From contig JAGASC010000331.1 of the NCBI GenBank assembly GCA_017621905.1, positions 1 through 7,096 on the forward strand: 7,096 bases of DNA, written 5' to 3'. This DNA is from Roseburia sp. Lineage in GTDB: Bacteria > Bacillota > Clostridia > Lachnospirales > Lachnospiraceae. Below, piece after piece: positions 1-5,723 of this stretch (its first letter is position 1; each line of letters starts with the position of its first letter). A model generated the notes under the pieces. It made no database searches and was not told where the DNA came from. It saw only the letters and a program-made list of their open reading frames with translations. The position numbers were made by a program, and so were the translations under genes.

Positions 1-115
1 GAATGGAGCAGCCCTAAGTAGAACCTTCCGGGTGCCGCAAGGGTGCCTGAGCCGAGTTAACTGTGGAGGTACCGTCTATGGTTTTGGTTCGAAGGGCGGC
101 GCTCGGATTTAAATT
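1..115 (+). ncRNA. ffs: Signal recognition particle RNA, 3' part (truncated by window start)
   Basis: The SRP RNA scaffolds Ffh and targets ribosomes making membrane proteins to the translocase. The window opens at GAATGGAGCAGCCCTAAG, which resembles the conserved GGAA tetraloop and the following GGAGCAGCC of the SRP S domain. At 31-50 GGTGCCGCAAGGGTGCCTGA resembles the returning 3' strand (general form GUGCCG-n-GGGU-n-CCUG). CCGAG at 53-57 can pair with CTCGG at 110-114, closing the 3' tail. The 5' half lies outside the window, so length, full folding and large versus small type cannot be judged. The 3' end is set at the last paired bases and is approximate. I considered 6S RNA, because CCTGAGCCGA also occurs in enterobacterial 6S, but bases 1-45 do not pair with the 3' region as 6S would require. 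Confidence 0.7.
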
Positions 116-129
116 GTACAAAAATTAAG

Positions 130-175
130 ATAGGATTGCTGCAGGGTAGTACTTTTGCATGAATCCTATTTTTTT
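130..175 (+). terminator. Intrinsic terminator after the SRP RNA
   Basis: ATAGGATT (130-137) pairs perfectly with AATCCTAT (162-169) and is followed by a run of seven T (169-175). The loop region is long and can form a small inner GCA/TGC pairing. The stem is AT-rich, so termination may be only moderate. It separates the SRP RNA from the pta promoter. Confidence 0.65.
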
Positions 176-263
176 GAAATGTTAATATTTTCACAAAGTC
201 TTATTATTTTATCAAATATCAGACAAAATGTCAAACAAAAGTGCACTTAATTGAATACAAAGA

Positions 264-291
264 TTGAAATTCGTAAAAACTGCTATATAAT
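264..291 (+). promoter_or_regulatory. Sigma-70/SigA-type promoter of pta
   Basis: TTGAAA (264-269) and a perfect TATAAT (286-291) are separated by 16 bp. Transcription would start near 297-300, giving an untranslated leader of roughly 120 nt before the pta start codon. The upstream DNA (176-260) is AT-rich and includes a short inverted repeat, GACA-AAA-TGTC (222-232), that could be part of an operator but is too short to assign. Confidence 0.7.
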
Positions 292-299
292 AAAAGCAT

Positions 300-405
300 A
301 AGAATCGCCCGACAAAGGCGCGATGTAGCTGCTCATTCCCTTTGTGGCTGCATGCAAAAAGCTAATAGGAGTCACCTGTGGTGTCGGGATAAAAATTTTA
401 TAAAA
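300..405 (+). promoter_or_regulatory. Structured 5' leader of pta with competing helices
   Basis: The leader can form CCCGACA (308-314) with TGTCGGG (382-388), a 7-bp perfect long-range pair. It can also form ACAAAGG (312-318) with CCTTTGT (339-345), also perfect and extendable by CC/GG across a bulged G. A third helix pairs ATGTAGCT (323-330) with GGCTGCAT (346-353), 8 bp with two G-U pairs. The first two share bases 312-314, and the second and third cross each other, so they probably exclude one another. A small CACC-TGT-GGTG hairpin (373-383) overlaps the 3' strand of the long-range helix. This is the arrangement expected of a regulatory leader, but I recognise no known riboswitch class, and no T-run terminator or convincing Shine-Dalgarno sequestration is evident. 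Confidence 0.4.
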
Positions 406-413
406 GTGAGGAA
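406..413 (+). promoter_or_regulatory. Ribosome binding site that fixes the pta start
   Basis: GTGAGGAA ends 7 bases before ATG at 421. An in-frame ATG at 352 has no Shine-Dalgarno and would add 23 non-conserved residues encoded in the structured leader. The 421 start is therefore preferred. Confidence 0.75.
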
Positions 414-420
414 TCATAGC

Positions 421-1404
421 ATGTTTGGATTTGGTCAGTTGATTGACATTTTGAAAAAGAACCCGAAAAAAATTGTTTTCACAGAGGGAACCGACCCTCG
501 TATTTTGGAGGCAGCTTCCCGTTTGTTAGCCGGAACCTTTTTAAGCCCGGTTCTGGTGGGCAATCCGGATGAGGTTGCTAAGGCGGCAGAGGAAAGCGGA
601 TTTAACATCCGTGGAGCAGAGATCATCGATCCTGCCAACTACGACAGAATGGACGAGATGGTGGAGATGTTCTGTGAATTGAGAAAGAGCAAAGGTGTAA
701 CCCCGGAAGAGGCAAGAAAGACCCTTTTCCGCGCAAATTATTTTGGAACCATGTTAGTAAAGATGGGCGTTGCACATGCCCTGCTCGGCGGAGCAACCTA
801 CTCTACCGCAGATACCGTGCGTCCGGCTTTACAGCTGATTAAGACAAAACCGGGCAACAGCATCGTATCCTCCTGCTTTATCCTGGTACGTCCTTCCGCA
901 ACCGGTGAGAATGACGTTCTTGCAATGGCAGATTGCGCAATCAACATTAAACCTACCGAGGACGAACTGGTAGAAATCGCCGGCGAGGCAGCAGAGTGTG
1001 CGAAGATTTTCGGCATCGACCCGAAGGTTGCATTCTTAAGCTACTCCACACTGGGCTCCGGAAAGGGCGAAGATGTGGACAAAATGCGCAATGCAGCCAC
1101 CAAGGCAAAAGCAAAATACCCGAACCTTCCAATCGAGGGTGAAATTCAGTTCGACGCTGCAGTATCTCCGAGAGTAGCACGCACCAAGTGCCCGGATAAT
1201 CCGGTTGCAGGCTATGCAAACACCTTCATTTTCCCAGATATCAATGCAGGAAATATCGGTTACAAGATTGCACAGCGTCTTGGGAACTTCGAAGCATACG
1301 GACCGATTCTGCTGGGCTTAAATGCACCGATTAACGACCTGTCCCGCGGATGTAATGCTGCTGAAGTATATTCCATGGCAATCATCACGGCGGCTCTTGC
1401 ATAA
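421..1404 (+). CDS. pta: Phosphate acetyltransferase (phosphotransacetylase)
   Basis: Cytosolic enzyme that interconverts acetyl-CoA plus phosphate with acetyl-phosphate plus CoA, the first step of the Pta-AckA route to acetate and ATP. The 327-aa product has the usual length of the short, single-domain Pta type (about 325-335 aa). Conserved blocks run in family order: IVFTEGTDPR (18-27), STADTVRPALQLIKTKPG (128-145), LSYSTLGSGKG (206-216), GEIQFDAA (240-247), FIFPDINAGNIGYK (269-282) and NDLSRG (305-310). Arg88, Arg134, Ser308 and Arg309 fall where active-site residues are expected by analogy with the Methanosarcina enzyme. That equivalence is made from memory, without an alignment. The gene appears monocistronic: it has its own promoter and leader, and a terminator follows. 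Acetate kinase, its usual neighbour, is not in the window. A phosphate butyryltransferase is less likely because the whole length matches Pta. Confidence 0.95.
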   Translation: MFGFGQLIDILKKNPKKIVFTEGTDPRILEAASRLLAGTFLSPVLVGNPDEVAKAAEESGFNIRGAEIIDPANYDRMDEMVEMFCELRKSKGVTPEEARKTLFRANYFGTMLVKMGVAHALLGGATYSTADTVRPALQLIKTKPGNSIVSSCFILVRPSATGENDVLAMADCAINIKPTEDELVEIAGEAAECAKIFGIDPKVAFLSYSTLGSGKGEDVDKMRNAATKAKAKYPNLPIEGEIQFDAAVSPRVARTKCPDNPVAGYANTFIFPDINAGNIGYKIAQRLGNFEAYGPILLGLNAPINDLSRGCNAAEVYSMAIITAALA

Positions 1405-1468
1405 AAATGCACCGGTAAGGTGTAATAAATGAAGAGGATCAGGCAGTGTTTGCATAAAAGACAGAGTG

Positions 1469-1525
1469 AAGCAAAATCAAGCAAAGCCAAGTGAAGCTAA
1501 TAAAGTCATATAAAGTCATAGAAAG
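1469..1525. repeat. A-rich tract phased at ~10 nt, with an exact tandem decamer
   Basis: TAAAGTCATA is repeated exactly in tandem (1501-1510 and 1511-1520). Before it, related AAGC/AAGTG motifs recur so that the G of each AAG falls at 1471, 1481 and 1491. The second block places it at 1505, 1515 and 1525. Ten-base phasing of A-tracts can bend DNA. The tract lies in the 3' untranslated part of the pta transcript, directly before its terminator. Function is unknown. Confidence 0.5.
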
Positions 1526-1579
1526 CAGCTGCCGCAAAATCCGAACTTGTATAACGGAACGTTGCGGCAACTGTTTTTT
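1526..1579 (+). terminator. Intrinsic terminator of pta
   Basis: CAGCTGCCGCAA (1526-1537) pairs with TTGCGGCAACTG (1562-1573), 12 bp with a single mismatch. Inside it TCCG pairs with CGGA, and the stem is followed by six T (1574-1579). The stem is GC-rich and the T-run immediately follows. The opposite strand lacks a comparable T-run, so it works mainly in the + direction. Confidence 0.9.
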
Positions 1580-1743
1580 GTGGATAATTATGTGGAAAAT
1601 GTTCATAAATACTGTAAATAAACAGAAGAAAAGTGGAAATGACGCACAATTTAACAAAAATAGTCGGAAAAACAAGAATCTTAATTTTATATGAAATGGT
1701 TCCACTTTGGCATGAAATAAGGTAGAATAACAGAAGGAAAAAA

Positions 1744-1770
1744 GTAACTGTGAAGGTACTGAACAGCTAC
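1744..1770. repeat. Short palindromic intergenic repeat, copy A
   Basis: This 27-nt unit begins GTAACTGT and ends ACAGCTAC, and these ends pair with one mismatch around the centre GAAGGTACTGA. It resembles the unit at 6620-6647 in both arms and centre. It ends 14 nt before the assigned start of the YitT-family gene, so as RNA the hairpin would sit close to the translation start. Confidence 0.55.
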
Positions 1771-1784
1771 AAATAAATCTAAAA

Positions 1785-2669
1785 ATGAGGACTTTAGAGA
1801 AAATGTTTAAAAATGGAGGAAAATTAATTCGCACACTGGAGGAATATGGGGTTCTGACAGTGGCAACACTAATTTTGGTGGTTGGTGTGTACGTCTTTAA
1901 GTTTCCGAATAATTTTTCATTTGGAGGCGTGACGGGTATTGCGGTGGTGCTTAGTGCAGTGCTGCCGGTTTCGCCGGGAACGATCACTTTTATCATCAAC
2001 ATGGCTTTGCTGGTGATAGGCTTCGTGTGCCTGGGAACAAGCTTTGGAATCAAAACGGTATATGTGAGTGTACTAATGTCGGTTGGACTCAGTGCCGCGG
2101 AAGTTCTTTTTCCCATGGAAGCAGCTCTTACAAATGAGCCGGTGCTGGAGCTGATTTACGCCATTGTGCTTCCGGCTTTTAGCTCTGCGATTTTATTTAA
2201 CATCGGCGCTTCCGGCGGCGGAACAGATATCATTGCCATGATTTTGAAAAAGTACACGAAACTCAATATCGGAGCGGCACTTTTTCTGGTGGACATGGGT
2301 ATCGTTGCGGCATCCTGCATGGTGTTTGATGCCCAGACGGGATTGTTCTCCCTATGTGGTCTGCTGGCCAAATCGCTGGTAGTGGATAATGTGATTGAAA
2401 GTATCAATCTGTGCAAATATTTCACCATTATCTGCAATGAGCCGAAGCCGATCTGCGAATTTATTACCGGAAAACTGGGGCGCAGTGCCACGGTGTACAA
2501 GGCAGAGGGGGCCTATGAACACAACCAGAAAACGGTCATTATCACCATCATGAAGCGCAGCCAGGCAGTAGAACTTCGAAACTTCATCCACATTAATCAA
2601 CCGTCCGCATTCATTGCCATTACCAATAGCAGCGAGATTATCGGTAAGGGTTTCCGGGGATTTAATTAA
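1785..2669 (+). CDS. YitT family integral membrane protein (DUF161/DUF2179)
   Basis: Predicted 294-aa polytopic inner-membrane protein of the YitT family, whose substrate or activity is not established. About six or seven hydrophobic segments fall roughly at residues 22-39, 48-62, 66-83, 89-108, 121-140, 163-181 and 185-201. The family signatures are visible: NNFSFGGVTGIA (42-53) after the first segment and GASGGGTDIIAMILKKYT (141-158) before the sixth. A soluble C-terminal DUF2179-type domain covers about 210-290 (KYFTIICNEP through the GFRGFN end). The start is uncertain. ATG at 1785 has no good Shine-Dalgarno, and ATG at 1803 (Met7) has GAGG at 1787-1790, about 12 nt away. Both keep the first membrane segment. 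No terminator follows, so it may be read into the next gene, 156 bp downstream. Confidence 0.88.
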   Translation: MRTLEKMFKNGGKLIRTLEEYGVLTVATLILVVGVYVFKFPNNFSFGGVTGIAVVLSAVLPVSPGTITFIINMALLVIGFVCLGTSFGIKTVYVSVLMSVGLSAAEVLFPMEAALTNEPVLELIYAIVLPAFSSAILFNIGASGGGTDIIAMILKKYTKLNIGAALFLVDMGIVAASCMVFDAQTGLFSLCGLLAKSLVVDNVIESINLCKYFTIICNEPKPICEFITGKLGRSATVYKAEGAYEHNQKTVIITIMKRSQAVELRNFIHINQPSAFIAITNSSEIIGKGFRGFN

Positions 2670-2707
2670 AATAAAAGAAACAAAAATAACAAAAAAGGCA
2701 TATTCAC

Positions 2708-2776
2708 ACGTTAGCCAGAATCCTAGCGTAGAATGGAACATTTGTCCATTCGGAGCGGACGTAGCCAATCACTAGG
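2708..2776. repeat. Imperfect direct repeat flanking a hairpin, intergenic
   Basis: ACGTTAGCCAGAATCCTAG (2708-2726) recurs imperfectly as ACGTAGCCAATCACTAG (2759-2775). Between them GAATGGA (2731-2737) and TCCATTC (2745-2751) form a perfect 7-bp hairpin with a 7-nt loop. CCTAG (2722-2726) can also pair with CTAGG (2772-2776), enclosing it. No T-run follows, so it is not an intrinsic terminator. It could be an operator pair, a processing site or an mRNA-stability element. The role is unknown. Confidence 0.4.
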
Positions 2777-2812
2777 AACAGAAATCAAAAAAGAGGGATA
2801 TTGAAAAAGAGT

Positions 2813-2817
2813 AGGAG
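2813..2817 (+). promoter_or_regulatory. Ribosome binding site of the 535-aa membrane protein
   Basis: AGGAG lies 8 nt before ATG at 2826 and fixes that start. Confidence 0.75.
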
Positions 2818-2825
2818 TAAAAAAG

Positions 2826-4433
2826 ATGCTAATTAGTTTGTTAGTTACGATAGTGTTCGGCGTTTTATACTTTTACATCAAACTGCCGGCACTAAACCTG
2901 CATTCCGCAGATTTTTACACCTTTGTGTATCTGCTGTGCATTGTGTACTGCGTGTGCAACCTGTTTGTCACGGGCTTTAAAGCCGCCAGTGTGAAGGATT
3001 ACTTTAAGCATTTGCTGAAAAAATGTACCGTTCCGGTGGTCATTGCAGGATTACTTCTGGTGATCAGTGTGATTGGAAGCATTGCAGGAAGCGTATTTTT
3101 CCGGGCGAAAAGCTACGCGAAGCTTTTGGATGTACAGCAGGGCAATTTTGCCGAAGAGGTGCAGGAGGTCAGCTGGGACCAGATTCCGATGCTGGATTCT
3201 GTTTCGGCCAATACCCTGGCAAATAAGCAGATGGGGGAATTGTCGGATCTGGTATCCCAGTTTGAAGTGGATTCCAGTTCGGCGCAGATCAATTATAACG
3301 ACAGACCGGTGCGGGCCACCTATTTAAATTACGGGGACGTCATCAAATGGTTTAAGAACCGGAGTGAGGGAATTCCGGCATATCTCTTGATTGATATGGT
3401 AACCCAGGAGGTTACGGTACAGCGGTTGGAGGAAGGAATGAAATATTCTCCTTCGGAAATTTATAACCGGAATATTGACCGTTATCTGCGTTACACATAT
3501 CCCACCAAAATGTTTTATGATGTAAATTTTGAGGTGGGTGACAATGGTGTGCCTTATTGGTGTGCCACGACAGTCACAAAGACCATCGGCCTTTTCGGTG
3601 GAACGGACGTGACCGGTGCGGTACTTGTGAATGCGGTGACCGGCGAAAGTGAATTTTATCCCATCGGCGAAGTGCCTTCCTGGGTGGACCGGGTCTGCAG
3701 CGCAGATTTGATTATGGAACAGTATGATTATTACGGTCTGTATCAGGATGGTTTCTGGAATTCCATGTTAGGGCAGAGCGGCTGCACGAAATCCACCACC
3801 GGTTACAATTACATTGCCAAGGATGATGACGTGTGGGTGTATACCGGAGTGACATCTGTGGCAGGGGATGAGAGTAACCTGGGATTTATACTGGTGAATC
3901 AGAGAACCAAGGAAGCGCGTTATTATGTCTGCGCAGGTGCCAATGAATCGGCGGGCATGAAGTCTGCACAGGGTGCCGTGCAGCAGTACAGCTACCAGTC
4001 CACGTTCCCGATTCTTCTGAATATCGGCGGGGAACCTACGTATTTTATGGCCTTAAAGGATGCTTCCCAGCTGGTAAAAATGTATGCCATGGTAAATGTA
4101 AGCCAGTATCAGATTGTGGCAACGGGCAGTACCGTGGAGGAATGTCAGGAGAATTATGCAGCCATGCTTTTAAAGAGCGGTCTGACGGAACCGGAAGCAG
4201 AGCCTGTGGTGGAGACTGGTGAAATTACGGGCAGAATTGCAGAAATCCGCTCTTCTGTTATGGATGGAGATACCTACTATTTTATCCGCCTGCAGGACGA
4301 GGCGGCGTATTACCTCATCAATGGACGGGAATATCCGGTGGCAGCGATTCTGAATGTGGAGGATAAAGTCACGGTGGTCTATGAAGTTGGTGAAGATGAG
4401 ATATTAACAGGAATATCCATCGAGCGGAAATGA
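2826..4433 (+). CDS. Membrane-anchored protein of unknown function with large extracytoplasmic region
   Basis: I do not recognise a named family for this 535-aa protein. Three hydrophobic segments lie near the N-terminus (about 2-20, 31-50 and 69-92). The loop between the second and third carries many Lys residues (52-66). By the positive-inside rule the N-terminus and this loop are cytoplasmic, and residues 93-535 lie outside. The outer part contains two stretches with a similar plan: hydrophobic strand, then V/L-(x)-N-x-x-T-x-E/A, then aromatic. They are GAVLVNAVTGESEFYP and GFILVNQRTKEARYYV, and they recall PepSY-like folds, though this is only a weak inference. The last ~72 residues (464-535), starting TGEITGRIAEIRSS, are rich in beta-type alternation and look like a separate small domain, possibly OB-fold-like. 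There is no signal peptidase site, LPXTG motif or lipobox. It lies 69 bp before the nucleotide-sugar gene and could be cotranscribed with it; a role at the cell envelope is a guess from topology. Confidence 0.8.
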   Translation: MLISLLVTIVFGVLYFYIKLPALNLHSADFYTFVYLLCIVYCVCNLFVTGFKAASVKDYFKHLLKKCTVPVVIAGLLLVISVIGSIAGSVFFRAKSYAKLLDVQQGNFAEEVQEVSWDQIPMLDSVSANTLANKQMGELSDLVSQFEVDSSSAQINYNDRPVRATYLNYGDVIKWFKNRSEGIPAYLLIDMVTQEVTVQRLEEGMKYSPSEIYNRNIDRYLRYTYPTKMFYDVNFEVGDNGVPYWCATTVTKTIGLFGGTDVTGAVLVNAVTGESEFYPIGEVPSWVDRVCSADLIMEQYDYYGLYQDGFWNSMLGQSGCTKSTTGYNYIAKDDDVWVYTGVTSVAGDESNLGFILVNQRTKEARYYVCAGANESAGMKSAQGAVQQYSYQSTFPILLNIGGEPTYFMALKDASQLVKMYAMVNVSQYQIVATGSTVEECQENYAAMLLKSGLTEPEAEPVVETGEITGRIAEIRSSVMDGDTYYFIRLQDEAAYYLINGREYPVAAILNVEDKVTVVYEVGEDEILTGISIERK

Positions 4434-4502
4434 GGTAACAGTTCAGCAGGCCGATCTACGAAATGTTGTCAAGGACAGAAAGTTGGAGAAGAGGATAGTA
4501 AC

Positions 4503-5711
4503 ATGAATATTTGGGAAGACGAAAGACAGTGCTATATCAGAGCAGCTATGGAGAAAAATTCTCCGGAGGAAAACGAAGTATTAAAGGAACAGTTGAAAAA
4601 GATTGACTGGTCCATTCTGGAGCATATTGAGAGGAAAGAAACTGTAAATGAGCGGGGCGTTTTTGCCCCGTTAGAAGCGGTGGAAATCAGTGAAATCACG
4701 GCAAGAGAAGCCGAGTTCCGCGAGATTGGATTAAACGCAATCAGGGAGCAGAAGGTAGGAGCGGTACTTTTGGCAGGAGGCCAGGGAACCCGCCTTGGTC
4801 TGGACAAGCCCAAGGGAACCTTAAATATCGGTGTAAACCGGGAGCTGTATCTGTTCGAGCAGCTTCTGAAAAATCTGATGGAGGTTACCGACGAGGCCGG
4901 AGCATATGTTCCCTTCTATATCATGACAAGCAACATCAATCATGAGGATACGGTGCAGTTTTTCGAAGAGCACGCTTATTTTGGATACCCGAAAGAGTAT
5001 GTAAAGTTTTTTACCCAGGAGATGGAGCCTGCCTGCGATTATCAGGGCAGAGTCTACATGGAGTCATCCACAGAAGTGGTGATGTCGCCAAACGGAAACG
5101 GCGGCTGGTTCGGTTCCATGGTAAATGCCGGATTGCTGGCGGACATTAAGGCCCGGGGCATTGAGTGGATCAATGTTTTTGCTGTGGATAACTGTTTACA
5201 GCGCATTGCAGACCCGCTCTTTATCGGTGCAACCATTGCTTACGGTTGTGTCAGCGGCGCTAAGGTAGTGCGGAAATGTGCACCGGATGAGCGTGTGGGT
5301 GTCCTTTGCACCGAGGATGGAAAGCCATCCATTGCGGAGTACTATGAGATGACGGAGGAGATGGCTACTGCCAGAAAAGCGAATGGGGATTTGCAGTATG
5401 GTTTTGGAGTAATTTTAAATTACCTGTTTTCTGAGCAGCGGTTAGAGGAAATCGCAGATGCCCACATGCCGATTCACGTGGTGGAGAAGAAAATTCCGTA
5501 CATGGACGTGGACGGCAATTATGTAAAGCCGGAAGCGCCGAATGGTTACAAGTTCGAGACACTGGTCTTAGATATGGTACATATGATGGATAATTGTATT
5601 CCCTATGAGGTGGACCGGGCGAAAGAATTTGCACCGATTAAGAACCTTCACGGTGTGGATTCCCTGGATACCGCGAGAGAATTGCTGAAGGGATGCGGTA
5701 TTGAACTGTAG
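4503..5711 (+). CDS. UDP-sugar pyrophosphorylase, UDPGP type 1 / UAP-like family
   Basis: Cytosolic nucleotidyltransferase expected to make a UDP-sugar from UTP and a sugar-1-phosphate, releasing pyrophosphate. The 402-aa product has the family's signature blocks. These are the nucleotide-binding LAGGQGTRLG (90-99) with PKG (103-105), SPNGNGGWFGSM (195-206), AVDNCLQRIADPLFIG (227-242), EKKIPYMDVDG (328-338) and PNGYKFETLVLD (346-357). FAPIKN (376-381) is the typical late Lys-Asn motif. The VDN...ADPxFIG block and KKIPYxD...PNGxKxE resemble eukaryotic UDP-N-acetylhexosamine pyrophosphorylases more than bacterial GalU or GlmU. The substrate could be GlcNAc-1-P, GalNAc-1-P or glucose-1-P, and sequence reading does not decide. 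GAGG at 4491-4494 lies 8 nt before the ATG. The LysR gene follows after 12 nt, so the two are probably translated together. Confidence 0.9.
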   Translation: MNIWEDERQCYIRAAMEKNSPEENEVLKEQLKKIDWSILEHIERKETVNERGVFAPLEAVEISEITAREAEFREIGLNAIREQKVGAVLLAGGQGTRLGLDKPKGTLNIGVNRELYLFEQLLKNLMEVTDEAGAYVPFYIMTSNINHEDTVQFFEEHAYFGYPKEYVKFFTQEMEPACDYQGRVYMESSTEVVMSPNGNGGWFGSMVNAGLLADIKARGIEWINVFAVDNCLQRIADPLFIGATIAYGCVSGAKVVRKCAPDERVGVLCTEDGKPSIAEYYEMTEEMATARKANGDLQYGFGVILNYLFSEQRLEEIADAHMPIHVVEKKIPYMDVDGNYVKPEAPNGYKFETLVLDMVHMMDNCIPYEVDRAKEFAPIKNLHGVDSLDTARELLKGCGIEL

Positions 5712-5716
5712 GAGAG
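5711..5716 (+). promoter_or_regulatory. Shine-Dalgarno of the LysR gene overlapping the upstream stop codon
   Basis: GGAGAG begins with the last base of the TAG stop (5709-5711) of the UDPGP gene and lies 7 nt before ATG at 5724. A terminating ribosome would thus cover the next start site, favouring translational coupling. Confidence 0.75.
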
Positions 5717-5723
5717 AAAGACT

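Larger units (their letters stand above)
1405..1784. other. Intergenic region between pta and the YitT-family gene
   Basis: This 380-bp stretch holds no supportable gene. From the left it contains an A-rich, ~10-nt-phased repeat tract (1469-1525), the pta terminator (1526-1579), a roughly 160-bp AT-rich stretch, and a short palindromic repeat (1744-1770). A weak -10-like TAGAAT lies at 1723-1728, without a -35 at proper distance: TTGGCA at 1707-1712 is only 10 bp away. ATGAAAT occurs twice, at 1691 and 1713, 22 bp apart. The promoter of the downstream gene presumably lies here but cannot be placed with confidence. Confidence 0.5.

Noticed and set aside
1..115. 6S RNA as identity of the left-edge RNA
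   Set aside because: CCTGAGCCGA is shared with enterobacterial 6S, but the required pairing between the 5' and 3' halves is absent. The GGAGCAGCC and GTGCCG/GGGTGCCTG blocks fit SRP RNA better.
352..420. Upstream in-frame ATG extending Pta by 23 residues
   Set aside because: It has no Shine-Dalgarno, the residues are unlike Pta N-termini, and the segment lies in a structured leader. ATG 421 has a good ribosome site.
1491..1694. 67-codon + strand open frame after pta
   Set aside because: It runs straight through the pta terminator, lacks a ribosome site, and has a low-complexity Lys/Asn-rich composition.
1707..1728. TTGGCA / TAGAAT as a promoter for the YitT-family gene
   Set aside because: The spacer is only 10 bp, too short for a sigma-70 promoter.
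1439..2116. 225-codon minus-strand open frame
   Set aside because: It is mostly antisense to the YitT-family gene and the pta terminator, with a biased composition and no recognisable domain.
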